Below, in pieces: positions 51,621 through 59,347 of a stretch of 64,000 nt of DNA. The notes beneath the pieces were generated by a model. The model was not told the DNA's origin. It saw only the letters and a program-made list of their open reading frames with translations, and searched no databases. Source of the stretch: Hydrogenophaga sp. Root209 (GTDB lineage Bacteria; Pseudomonadota; Gammaproteobacteria; Burkholderiales; Burkholderiaceae_C). The stretch spans positions 62,001 through 126,000 of the forward strand of contig NZ_LMIE01000004.1 of the NCBI RefSeq assembly GCF_001428625.1, given 5' to 3'. Position 1 is the stretch's first letter. Each line of letters begins with the position of its first letter. Position numbers and translations under genes: made by a program.

Positions 51621-54440
51621 ATGACGGCCAGTCATCTCACGGGTTCCACCACGGGCGTTTCCGCTTTGTCATCAAATGTGAATGCATTGCCTGGCTTGAC
51701 GCTGGCTGATCGCCGGGCGGACCACTCGCGTTTCGTGCAACGCGTGCGCCGACGCTACCCCGACGAGCTCGTCTGCCTGCCCGAGGGTGTCCCGGAACGC
51801 ACGTCCATGCAGGCGGGCCTGGCCACCCTGGTCCAGCGCGGCTTGCCTTTGCCGGCGGCGCTGCGGGTGCTGCGTCAGCTGGTGCTCGAGCGCTTGGTGG
51901 TGCTGGACTGCGAGCAGGGCGCGCCGCTGCAGGCGGTCACGCGGGCCGTGACCGAGCTGGCCGAGATCGCCCTCGATGTGGCCTGCGAGCTGGCCTTCCT
52001 CGAACTCGACGACCTGTTTGGCGCACCCCAGCACACAGACGCCCAGGGCCAGACCGTGCGCGCCCAGCTGTGGGTGGTGGGCATGGGCAAGCTCGGCGCG
52101 CGCGAGCTCAACGTGTCGAGCGACATCGACCTGATCTACGTGTACGACCACGACGGCGAGACCGCCGGCAATGCCCAGGGCCGCAACCGCATCAGCAACC
52201 ACGAGTACTTCGGCAAGGCGGTCAAGCACATCTACAACACCGTGGGTGAGACAACCGAACACGGCAACGTGTTTCGCGTCGACCTCGCGCTGCGGCCCAA
52301 CGGCAACTCCGGCCCGAGCGCGGTGTCGCTCGGCGCGCTCGAAGAATATTTCCTGGTGCAGGGCCGCGAGTGGGAACGCTTCGCCTGGCTCAAGAGCCGC
52401 GTGATCGCGCCAGCAGCCTGCGTGGCATCTGGCGGCGCCAACGCCTTGCGCGGCTCGGTGCTGCCCTTCGTGTTTCGCCGCTACCTCGACTACGGCGTGT
52501 TCGAGGCACTGCGCACGCTGCACCGCCAGATACGCGAGCACGCGTCCAAGCGCGCCGCCGGCAACCCGGGGCGCGCCAACGACGTGAAGCTCTCGCGCGG
52601 AGGCATCCGCGAGGTGGAGTTCACCGTGCAGCTGCTGCAGGTGGTGCGCGGCGGCCAGTTTCCCGAACTCCGCACCCGGCCCACGCTCGATGCCTTGCCG
52701 CGCCTGTCGCGCGCCGGCCTCATGCCCCAGACGTCGGCCGATGCGCTGGCCGAGGCCTACCGCTTTCTGCGCCGGGTCGAGCACCGCATCCAGTACCTGG
52801 ATGACCAGCAGACCCACGTGATGCCCATCCGCGACGACGACCTGGCCTGGATGGCGGCCACCATGGGTTGCGCGAACGTGTGCGAGTTCCTGCACGCGCT
52901 CGATGCCCACCGCGAACTGGTGGCTCAAGAGTTCGACACGCTGCTGGGCGGCCCCACCAAAGGAAACTGCAACGGCAAGGGCTGCAACGGCAAGAACGGC
53001 GTGGCCCCGCGCAATTCGGTGGACGACCTGCACAGTGTGCTGGCACAGCTGCCCGTGGCGTTTGCCAACAAGGTGGCGCAGTGGTGCGAACACCCGCGCG
53101 TGCTGGCTCTCAAGGAAGACAGTCGCATGCGGCTGGTGCGGCTGGTGCAGCGCACCGGCGCATGGCTCGAAGAAGGCCGGGTGAGCGAAGAGGCCGCGCT
53201 GCGCATGGCCGACTGGATCGAGCCGCTGCTGCGCCGCGACAGCTACCTCGCATTGCTGCAGGAACGGCCCTCGGTGCACGAGCGCCTGCTGCGCCTGCTG
53301 GGCGCGGCCAAATGGCCCGCGCGCTACCTGCTGCAACACCCGGGCGTGATCGACGAACTGGCCAGCCAGCAACTGCTCACCGACCGCTTCGACGCGGCCC
53401 AGTTCGAGGCGGAGCTCGAATCGCGCCGCGCCGCGTTGCACTCCACTGGCGAAGATGACGACGAAGCGCTGCTCAACCTGCTGCGCCGGGCGCACCACGC
53501 CGAGGTGTTCCGCACGCTCGCGCGCGACGTTGAAAAGGTGCTCACGGTCGAGCAGGTGGCCGACGACCTGTCGGCCATGGCCGACTCGGTGCTGCGCCTG
53601 ACCGCGCGCTGGTGCTGGGCGCGCCTGAAGAACCGCCACCGCGACGAGCCGGCGTTTGCCATCATTGGCTACGGCAAACTCGGCGGCAAGGAGCTGGGCT
53701 ACGGCAGCGACCTGGACATCGTGTTTGTCTACGAGGACGAGCACGAGAACGCCGGCGAGATCTACGCCGCCTTCGTGCGCAAGATGATCAACTGGCTCAC
53801 GGTGAAGACCGGTGAGGGCGATCTGTTCGAGATCGACACCGCGCTGCGACCCAATGGCAATTCAGGCCTGCTGGTCACCAGCTTCCAGGCCTACACCAAC
53901 TACCAGCAGCAACGCGGCAGCAACACCGCCTGGACCTGGGAACACCAGGCCATGACGCGCGCGCGCTTTGTGCTCGGCGGCGTGTCGCTGGCCGGGCGCT
54001 TCGATGCGGTGCGCGAAGACGTGATCACCGCGCTGCGCGACGGCGATTCGCTGGCGCGCGAGATCGTGGCCATGCGCGAGAAGGTGCGCCAGGCGCACCC
54101 GGTGCGCGGCACCCGGTTCGATGTGAAGCACAGCCCCGGTGGCATGGTCGACGTGGAGTTTGCCGTGCAGTACCTGGTGCTGCTGCACTCGCGCACCCAC
54201 CCCGAGTTGCGCTTCAACACCGGCAACATCAACCTGCTGCAGCGCGCCGAGGCCACCGGTCTGCTCACGCCCGGCATGGGCGAAGCTGCGGCCAAGGCAT
54301 ACCGCGAACTGCGCCAGATCCAGCACCGCGCGCGGCTGGACGAAGCCCCCACGCAGGTGGATGCGGCGCTGGTGGCGGAGTCCGCCGCCGCCGTGCGCGC
54401 GCTGTGGAACCACGTGCTGGGCCCGACCAAGAACGCCTGA
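51621..54440 (+). CDS. glnE: Glutamine synthetase adenylyltransferase/deadenylylase GlnE
   Basis: 939 residues. Adds and removes AMP on glutamine synthetase in response to PII proteins. Two nucleotidyltransferase domains: VVGMGKLGARELNVSSDIDLIY (about 152) in the N-terminal deadenylylase half and IGYGKLGGKELGYGSDLDIVF (about 681) in the C-terminal adenylylase half, each followed by helical regulatory domains. Between them, residues about 447-462 hold an unusual linker with tandem CNGKG/CNGKN. Start at 51621 gives the expected N-terminus; the frame is open upstream. It ends just before a bidirectional terminator. Confidence 0.96.
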   Translation: MTASHLTGSTTGVSALSSNVNALPGLTLADRRADHSRFVQRVRRRYPDELVCLPEGVPERTSMQAGLATLVQRGLPLPAALRVLRQLVLERLVVLDCEQGAPLQAVTRAVTELAEIALDVACELAFLELDDLFGAPQHTDAQGQTVRAQLWVVGMGKLGARELNVSSDIDLIYVYDHDGETAGNAQGRNRISNHEYFGKAVKHIYNTVGETTEHGNVFRVDLALRPNGNSGPSAVSLGALEEYFLVQGREWERFAWLKSRVIAPAACVASGGANALRGSVLPFVFRRYLDYGVFEALRTLHRQIREHASKRAAGNPGRANDVKLSRGGIREVEFTVQLLQVVRGGQFPELRTRPTLDALPRLSRAGLMPQTSADALAEAYRFLRRVEHRIQYLDDQQTHVMPIRDDDLAWMAATMGCANVCEFLHALDAHRELVAQEFDTLLGGPTKGNCNGKGCNGKNGVAPRNSVDDLHSVLAQLPVAFANKVAQWCEHPRVLALKEDSRMRLVRLVQRTGAWLEEGRVSEEAALRMADWIEPLLRRDSYLALLQERPSVHERLLRLLGAAKWPARYLLQHPGVIDELASQQLLTDRFDAAQFEAELESRRAALHSTGEDDDEALLNLLRRAHHAEVFRTLARDVEKVLTVEQVADDLSAMADSVLRLTARWCWARLKNRHRDEPAFAIIGYGKLGGKELGYGSDLDIVFVYEDEHENAGEIYAAFVRKMINWLTVKTGEGDLFEIDTALRPNGNSGLLVTSFQAYTNYQQQRGSNTAWTWEHQAMTRARFVLGGVSLAGRFDAVREDVITALRDGDSLAREIVAMREKVRQAHPVRGTRFDVKHSPGGMVDVEFAVQYLVLLHSRTHPELRFNTGNINLLQRAEATGLLTPGMGEAAAKAYRELRQIQHRARLDEAPTQVDAALVAESAAAVRALWNHVLGPTKNA
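52968..53000 (+). repeat. Tandem 15-bp repeat in the glnE linker
   Basis: TGCAACGGCAAG occurs twice, 15 bp apart (52968-52979 and 52983-52994), in frame, coding for CNGKG CNGKN. It lies between the two catalytic halves of GlnE, where E. coli-type proteins have a short linker. In-frame tandem duplication is the simplest explanation. Whether the two Cys residues bind metal or are inert is unknown. Confidence 0.7.
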
Positions 54441-54460
54441 CAGCCCACCGGGTGCCCAGC

Positions 54461-54489
54461 AAAAAGCCCGTCTTCAAGACGGGCTTTTT
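54461..54489. terminator. Bidirectional intrinsic terminator between glnE and the diiron gene
   Basis: AAAAAGCCCGTCT (54461-54473) pairs with AGACGGGCTTTTT (54477-54489) around a TCA loop. The stem has T-runs on both strands (the leading A-run serves the minus strand). It lies 21 bp after the glnE stop and 18 bp from the stop of the convergent diiron gene, and so can stop transcription from both sides. Confidence 0.95.
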
Positions 54490-54507
54490 TGTTGGAGCGC
54501 AGTGCCC

Positions 54508-55353
54508 TCAGACGGGTGCAACGACTGCAGCAGGCGCCAGCGATTTGCGGAAGCGGTTGAGCTCCTGCACCGTCTTGAAGCTCTGCTCCATGAGCAGGCT
54601 CATGTTGTGCAGGATGCGATCGACCACGCGGTTCTCCCACACGGCATCAAAGTCGATCTGCTTGTCCAGCCAGTGCTCCAGCCACTCCGGGTTGGGCAGG
54701 CGGCTCTGGATCGTGTCGTTGGGGAACAGGTCCTTGTTCACGTGCAGGTTGGTCGGGTGCAAGGCTTGCGCGGTGCGGCGCGCACTGGCCATCAGCACGC
54801 CCACCTTGGCGAAGGCCAGACGCGCCTCGTCGCCGAACTTGCCGATGGCGCGCTTCATGTAGCGCAGGTAGGCGCCGCCGTGGCGGGCCTCGTCCTGGCT
54901 GAGCGTGGCGTAGATCTTCTTGATGACCGGCTCCGAGTGCCATTCGCTGGCGCGGCGGTACCAGTGGTTCAGTCGGATCTCGCCGCAGAAATGCAGCATG
55001 AGCGTTTCCAGCGGAGGAGCCGGGTCGAACTCGAAACGGATGTCGTGCAGCTCTTTTTCGGTCGGCACCAGTTCGGGCCGGAAGCGGCGCAGGTACTCCA
55101 TGAGCACCAGCGAGTGTTTCTGTTCTTCGAAGAACCAGATCGACATGAAGGCCGAGAAGTCGGAATCGTCGCGGTTGTCGCGCAGGAACATCTCGGTGGC
55201 CGGCAGCGCCGCCCATTCCGTGATCGCGTTCATCTTGATCGTCTGCGCCTGTTCGTCGGTCAGCGCGCTGGCGTCGAACTGGTCCCAGGGGATGTCCTTG
55301 TCCATATCCCAGCGCACGGATTCGAGTTGTTTGAAGAGTTCGGGATAGAGCAT
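54508..55353 (-). CDS. Ferritin-like diiron protein
   Basis: 281 residues, helical. Metal-ligand motifs typical of ferritin-like/acyl-ACP-desaturase-like four-helix bundles: EWAALPATEMFL, FFEEQKHSLVLMEYL (E-x-x-H), CGEIRLNHWYRRAS and SQDEARHGGAYLRYM (E-x-x-H). The motif order E, ExxH, E, ExxH binds two irons. The residues W and H around them fit a redox diiron oxidase or desaturase rather than plain ferritin. No signal peptide. Start at 55353 (MLYPELFKQLE) is chosen since an upstream extension runs into the repeat region. Substrate unknown. It sits next to a photoreceptor-type regulator and lipid-modification operon, which may be meaningful. Confidence 0.8.
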   Translation of the reverse strand: MLYPELFKQLESVRWDMDKDIPWDQFDASALTDEQAQTIKMNAITEWAALPATEMFLRDNRDDSDFSAFMSIWFFEEQKHSLVLMEYLRRFRPELVPTEKELHDIRFEFDPAPPLETLMLHFCGEIRLNHWYRRASEWHSEPVIKKIYATLSQDEARHGGAYLRYMKRAIGKFGDEARLAFAKVGVLMASARRTAQALHPTNLHVNKDLFPNDTIQSRLPNPEWLEHWLDKQIDFDAVWENRVVDRILHNMSLLMEQSFKTVQELNRFRKSLAPAAVVAPV

Positions 55354-55495
55354 GGTGGCCTTTCGGTACGGCCGCATTCTATGCGGCAGGGGTGCGACTC
55401 CGCTGAAAAGGCGCTGAGCCGCGCAAGGACTCGCTGCGAGTTCGGTCTCGTGGCGGTCGAGAAAGTTCCTGCAGAGCGAGTCCGGGAGCGGCGCG
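55354..55495 (-). promoter_or_regulatory. Structured leader of the diiron gene
   Basis: A perfect 7-bp hairpin GCCGCAT-TCT-ATGCGGC (55371-55387) lies 17 nt upstream of the ATG. Further upstream GGACTCGCT (55427-55435) is the exact reverse complement of AGCGAGTCC (55475-55483), separated by 39 nt. The remainder of the gap is the tandem 65-bp repeat. No standard promoter was identified. Confidence 0.45.
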
Positions 55496-55560
55496 CTCAC
55501 TGAACTGCCCTCCGTGCTGCGCACTGCGGGGCTGAGCGCCTTCGGAACGGCCGGGCGGTG
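55496..55560 (-). repeat. 65-bp dispersed repeat, copy 2
   Basis: Core 55512-55558 identical over 47 bp to copies 1 and 3. Tandem with copy 3 (adjacent at 55560/55561). Lies between the MerR-type gene and the diiron gene. On the minus strand it carries GGAGGG followed 7 nt later by GTG, so it could also provide a start site, but the diiron gene begins 150 bp further on. Confidence 0.9.
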
Positions 55561-55625
55561 CTCACTTGACTACCTCCGTGCTGCGCACTGCGGGGCTGAG
55601 CGCCTTCGGAACGGCCGGGCGGTGC
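55561..55625 (-). repeat. 65-bp dispersed repeat, copy 3
   Basis: Core 55576-55622 identical to the other two copies. It starts exactly at the stop codon of the MerR/B12 gene (TCA at 55626-55628 on the plus strand), as if the element inserted or expanded at that gene end. Contains a minus-strand GGAGG and GTG. Forms a 64-65-bp tandem with copy 2. Confidence 0.9.
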
Positions 55626-56615
55626 TCAAGCCGCCACCACGTGGGCGCGCGCCCGCCAGCGGATCACGCCGTGCTGGATGTCCTGCAGCCGCTCCATGGG
55701 GAAATACACCGGGCCGGCGCCAGCGGGCCGACCACGCTGTGGCTTGTAGAGCGCCGGGCACTGCCCCCCCGCCCAGATTTCCACCCGTGGCGGCAAATAC
55801 TCACGCAGCTGGGCGAGCGCGGTGCGCACCTCGCGCGGGTTCTGCGAGGCGGTGAAACCCAGCGCCACGACGTCGGCGCCGCTCTTGCTCACAGCGGTCA
55901 CGATGTCGGGCAGCGGCGTCTGCACCCCCAGCGGGATCGTGTGGCAACCCTCCAGCACCATGAAGCATTCGGCCATGAGCAGGCCCAGACCGTGCGCCTC
56001 GCCCGGCAGCGTGGTGAGCAGGATGCGCGGCGGCAGCGGTGCGCGGGCCTGCGCCAGCTGGCCCAGTGCCTGGCGCATCACCGACTGCACGATCTCGGTG
56101 TAGAGATGCTCCTCGTGCACCGCCAGCCCACCTTCGAGCCAGGCCTGGCCGACCTGAACATTCATGGGTGCAACGCATTCGATGATCAGGCGCGCCAACC
56201 CGCGCTCCATCTGCACCTGGGCCAGGGCCTGACGCAGGCCGTGCGCGTCCTGGCCGCGCAGCATCTGCATCCAGCGCTCGATGGCTTCGTCGCAGGCAAC
56301 GGGTGCCGCAGTGGCACCCGATCGGCCGCTCGAGAGTTGAATCCGCTCGGCCCGCCACTGCGTATCCAGTGCAACGAGTTCTTCCAGCGACAGCGCCACC
56401 ACCCGCCCGGGCCGGTGCCCGGCATCGATGAGCCGGCGGACGTGGCGAAGGCGGACGAGTTGGTCGTTGTCGTACTGGCGTTCTCCCAGGGCATCGCGCT
56501 TGGGCATGGGAAAGCCATAGCGCCGCTCCCACACCCGCAGCGTGTCCTTGGACAGGCCCGTATCGCGTTCGACATCCGCGATCGCGTGCCAGCCAGGGTT
56601 TTTGGTACTTGTCAT
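55626..56615 (-). CDS. B12-binding MerR-type regulator (CarH/LitR-like photoreceptor)
   Basis: 329 residues. N-terminal MerR HTH (AIADVERDTGLSKDTLRVWERRYGFP, RQYDNDQLVRLRHVRRLIDAG), then a helical bundle with W159-x9-E169-H170, and a B12-binding domain with GEAHGLG (H208, the cobalt-ligand position). W-x9-EH plus the His motif is the CarH/LitR signature of adenosylcobalamin light sensors that repress in the dark and release DNA in light. The standard D-x-H-x-x-G is E-x-H-x-x-G here. Start at 56615 is chosen as the HTH begins ten residues later. Divergent from the flavin oxidoreductase operon, so it probably controls it. Confidence 0.9.
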   Translation of the reverse strand: MTSTKNPGWHAIADVERDTGLSKDTLRVWERRYGFPMPKRDALGERQYDNDQLVRLRHVRRLIDAGHRPGRVVALSLEELVALDTQWRAERIQLSSGRSGATAAPVACDEAIERWMQMLRGQDAHGLRQALAQVQMERGLARLIIECVAPMNVQVGQAWLEGGLAVHEEHLYTEIVQSVMRQALGQLAQARAPLPPRILLTTLPGEAHGLGLLMAECFMVLEGCHTIPLGVQTPLPDIVTAVSKSGADVVALGFTASQNPREVRTALAQLREYLPPRVEIWAGGQCPALYKPQRGRPAGAGPVYFPMERLQDIQHGVIRWRARAHVVAA

Positions 56616-57113
56616 GGACAAATGATCCGATATGTTCGTCAGATTGGGGAGTTTTTGCCATGAATTCTGCGCTTGTCCACGGCAATGTCCGATTCTTCCA
56701 GCGCTGGGAGCATGTTCTGCCTGACCACCCGGGTGTTTGTCAAAGACCTTTCGTGAGTCATGGCCATTGAACAACTTGCTTAGGCCAAATAGTGACCGTT
56801 CGGTCACAATAAAACTGTTCAGTCTAATTTGATCCATTCCACCACCATGTGCGCCCCAGCTTCCCGCCCGAAAAGTGCATCCCGAAGAACCGTCCGGAAC
56901 TTTCTGGCGCCCGCTTTTCTCTCAGCTTCACGGGCGGTCCACGGACTGACAACCGAATTCCGTTTTGCACTGCGAAGCCTGCCGGGTCCCCGCGATCCGG
57001 CTGAAATCCCGAGGCGCTTCTCCTCCTCCTCCCTCCCTCCCTTGTTCGTTTCGGGGCGCTTCGCAGGCTTTTGTATCCCCACCAGCGACGCTGGCGCGCG
57101 CTGAGGTCCGACG
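56616..57113. promoter_or_regulatory. Divergent control region of the CarH-like gene and lipid operon
   Basis: 498 bp with no convincing gene. A perfect palindrome GTGACCGTTCGGTCAC lies at 56792-56807 (7-bp arms, TT centre); this form is typical of TetR-family operators, and no TetR gene is in the window. Nearby TCTAAT (56823-56828) resembles a -10 box, but no good -35 could be matched. TGATCC occurs at 56623-56628 and 56830-56835 without the -10 of ECF11/RpoE promoters. Target site of the CarH-like protein is not obvious. Confidence 0.5.
56792..56807. promoter_or_regulatory. Perfect 16-bp palindrome, possible TetR-type operator
   Basis: GTGACCG, TT, CGGTCAC: fully symmetric. It lies 307 bp upstream of the oxidoreductase start and 177 bp upstream (other direction) of the regulator gene. 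Sequences of the ACCG-N2-CGGT kind are usual targets of TetR repressors; a MerR-type target is also possible. No regulator was assigned. Confidence 0.5.
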
Positions 57114-58535
57114 ATGTACACGGACCTCCACAGCGCTTCCCCGGGCTCGGCTGCGCACACCGCCAGAGTGCCCCGCGTGGCCATCATCGGCTCCGGCATC
57201 TCCGGGCTGGCAGCGGCCCACACCTTGCAGGGGCTGGCCGACATCACGCTCTTTGAAGCGGGCGACTATTTCGGCGGACACACCCACACGGTCGACATGA
57301 CCCTGCCCAATGTGCAGGGCGTGCCCACCACGTTCGGCGTGGACACCGGCTTTCTGGTGCTCAACGAACGCACCTACCCCAACCTTCTCGCGCTGTTCGC
57401 GCAGTTGGGCGTGCCCATTGCCAAGTCGGACATGTCGTTTTCGGTGCAGGCCCCCGGCGCGGCTCCTGGCGGTGGCCCGCTGGAGTGGAGTGGCTGCAAC
57501 CTCTCCACGGTGTTTGCCCAGCGCCGCAACCTCTTGAACCCGCGCTTCCTGCGCATGCTGGCCGACATCGTGCGCTTCAACCGCATCACGACCCGGCTGG
57601 CCGAACAGGGCGAAGACTTGCGCGACAACAGCCCGCTGCTGCAACCGCTGGGCGACTTCCTGAAAACCCAGGGCTTCTCCGACGAATTCCGCGACTGGTA
57701 TTTCCTGCCCATGATGGGCTGCATCTGGAGTTGCCCGACCGACCAGATGCTGGCCTTCCCGGTGGCCACCATGGTGCGCTTCTGCCACAACCACGGCCTG
57801 ATCCAGGTGACCAACCGACCCCAGTGGTACACGGTGGCGGGCGGCGCTCGCCAGTACGTGCAGAAGATCACCGACAACATCGCCGACAAACGCTTGAGCA
57901 CGCCGGTGCAGCAGGTGCTTCGCGACGGCCAAGGCGTGCGCGTGGTCACCGCGGGGCAGGTCGAGCGGTTCGACGCCGTCGTGCTGGCCTGCCACAGCGA
58001 TCAGGCTTTGCGCCTGCTCGGGGGTGAAGCTTCGGCCAACGAACGTGAAGTGCTGGGCGCCATCCGCTACCAGCCCAACCGCGCCGTGCTGCACACCGAC
58101 CGTTCGGTGCTGCCGAAGAGCGAGCGCGCCTGGGCTGCCTGGAACTACGAGCGCTCGGCGAGCACCAGCGTGGAATCGGCCCGGGTCTGCCTGCACTACC
58201 TGCTCAACCGCCTGCAACCACTGCCGGTGGCGCAACCGGTGGTGGTCTCGCTCAACCCGCAGCGCGAGATCGCAGCGCGGCACGTGGTGGGCGAGTACGC
58301 CTACGACCACCCGGTGTTCGACCTGGCCGCCATCCGCGCGCAGGCGCGCGTGCCGACCCTGCAGGGCCAGCTCAACACCTACTTCGCCGGTGCATGGACT
58401 GGCTACGGATTCCATGAAGACGGCCTGAAGTCGGGCCTGCACGCTGCGCGGGCGCTGATCGATGCACACCGGCTTGCTCCCCGCACGAACCCCGCCGATG
58501 CCCAGCGTGCGGCTTTGCCCGGGGTGTTTGCGTGA
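57114..58535 (+). CDS. FAD-dependent amine-oxidase-like oxidoreductase
   Basis: 473 residues. FAD motif RVAIIGSGISGLAAAHTL and FEAGDYFGGHTHTVDM, then a hydrophobic substrate domain and C-terminal FAD site GAWTGYGFHEDGLKSGLHAA. Cytoplasmic. Homologues are found beside DUF1365 and CFA-type methyltransferase genes; from memory, in Rhodobacter sphaeroides such a gene is needed for furan fatty acid formation under singlet-oxygen control. Overlaps the DUF1365 gene by 4 bp. The start at 57114 leaves a ~20-residue tail before the motif. First gene of the light-linked operon. Confidence 0.88.
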   Translation: MYTDLHSASPGSAAHTARVPRVAIIGSGISGLAAAHTLQGLADITLFEAGDYFGGHTHTVDMTLPNVQGVPTTFGVDTGFLVLNERTYPNLLALFAQLGVPIAKSDMSFSVQAPGAAPGGGPLEWSGCNLSTVFAQRRNLLNPRFLRMLADIVRFNRITTRLAEQGEDLRDNSPLLQPLGDFLKTQGFSDEFRDWYFLPMMGCIWSCPTDQMLAFPVATMVRFCHNHGLIQVTNRPQWYTVAGGARQYVQKITDNIADKRLSTPVQQVLRDGQGVRVVTAGQVERFDAVVLACHSDQALRLLGGEASANEREVLGAIRYQPNRAVLHTDRSVLPKSERAWAAWNYERSASTSVESARVCLHYLLNRLQPLPVAQPVVVSLNPQREIAARHVVGEYAYDHPVFDLAAIRAQARVPTLQGQLNTYFAGAWTGYGFHEDGLKSGLHAARALIDAHRLAPRTNPADAQRAALPGVFA

Positions 58536-59347
58536 ACACCGCGCCGGTGGCGCAGATCGGATTCGGTCAGGTGCGCCACACCCGCCACCGCCCGCAACGC
58601 AACGCCTTCGCCTACCCCACCTATTTTCTGATGCTGCCCATGCGCAGTCTGCGCAACCAGGGCCCCGGCGCGCTGGCGCGCAACCGCGGCGCGGCGCTCA
58701 GCTTTCACGATGCGGACCACGGCGATGGCCGCGCCGACAGCCTGCAGTGGCTCGACGAGTTGCTGGGACAACACGGCATCGAAGACGCGCACGGCGAGGT
58801 GTGGCTGCACACCTACCCGCGCGTGCTCGGCTACACCTTCAAGCCGGTGAGCTTCTGGTACTGCCATCGGGCCGACGGCACGCTGCGCGCCGTGCTGGCG
58901 GAGGTGAACAACACCTTTGGCGAACGCCACTGTTACCTGCTGGATGCGCCGCGCTACGGCCAGCCCAGTGAAGCCACCAAGGTGTTCCACGTCTCACCGT
59001 TCTGCCCGGTGCGCGGGCGCTACCGATTCGTTTTCATGCGCAGCGATCACCCGAGCCCGCGCACCGTGGCGCGCATCGACTACTTCGACGATGAGACCCT
59101 TGAGCAGCCCCTGCTCAACACCAGCGTGAGCGGCGAATTGCAGCCGCTGGATGCGCGCAGCCTGCGCCGCGCGCTGTGGCTCTACCCCGCCATGACCTTC
59201 GGCGTCATGGCCCGCATCCATTGGCAGGCCGTGCGCCTGTGGATCCAACGCGCGCCCTTTTTCCGCCAGCCGCCCGCGCCGGGCGAATTCGTCACCGCCG
59301 CTCCCATGCCCGCGACTTCCGTGAACGCCGACCACAGCCACCCATGA
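58532..59347 (+). CDS. DUF1365 family protein
   Basis: 271 residues, GTG start in a GTGA overlap. Starts with IGFGQVRHTRHRPQRNAFAYPTYF and includes YPRVLGYTFKPVSFWYCHRADG and FHVSPFCPVRGRYRF, the DUF1365 pattern. No catalytic site is established for the family, but it always accompanies the flavin oxidoreductase and CFA-type genes, so it may act in the same fatty-acid modification. Coupled by ATGA overlap to the methyltransferase gene downstream. Confidence 0.88.
   Translation: MNTAPVAQIGFGQVRHTRHRPQRNAFAYPTYFLMLPMRSLRNQGPGALARNRGAALSFHDADHGDGRADSLQWLDELLGQHGIEDAHGEVWLHTYPRVLGYTFKPVSFWYCHRADGTLRAVLAEVNNTFGERHCYLLDAPRYGQPSEATKVFHVSPFCPVRGRYRFVFMRSDHPSPRTVARIDYFDDETLEQPLLNTSVSGELQPLDARSLRRALWLYPAMTFGVMARIHWQAVRLWIQRAPFFRQPPAPGEFVTAAPMPATSVNADHSHP

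Noticed and set aside
56623-56835. TGATCC boxes as ECF11/RpoE (singlet-oxygen sigma) promoters
   Set aside because: No matching -10 element 16-18 bp downstream of either site.
56829-57104. A 91-codon frame in the control region of the light/lipid operon
   Set aside because: Ser/Arg/Pro-rich without structure, no ribosome-binding site, and lies in the divergent regulatory gap.
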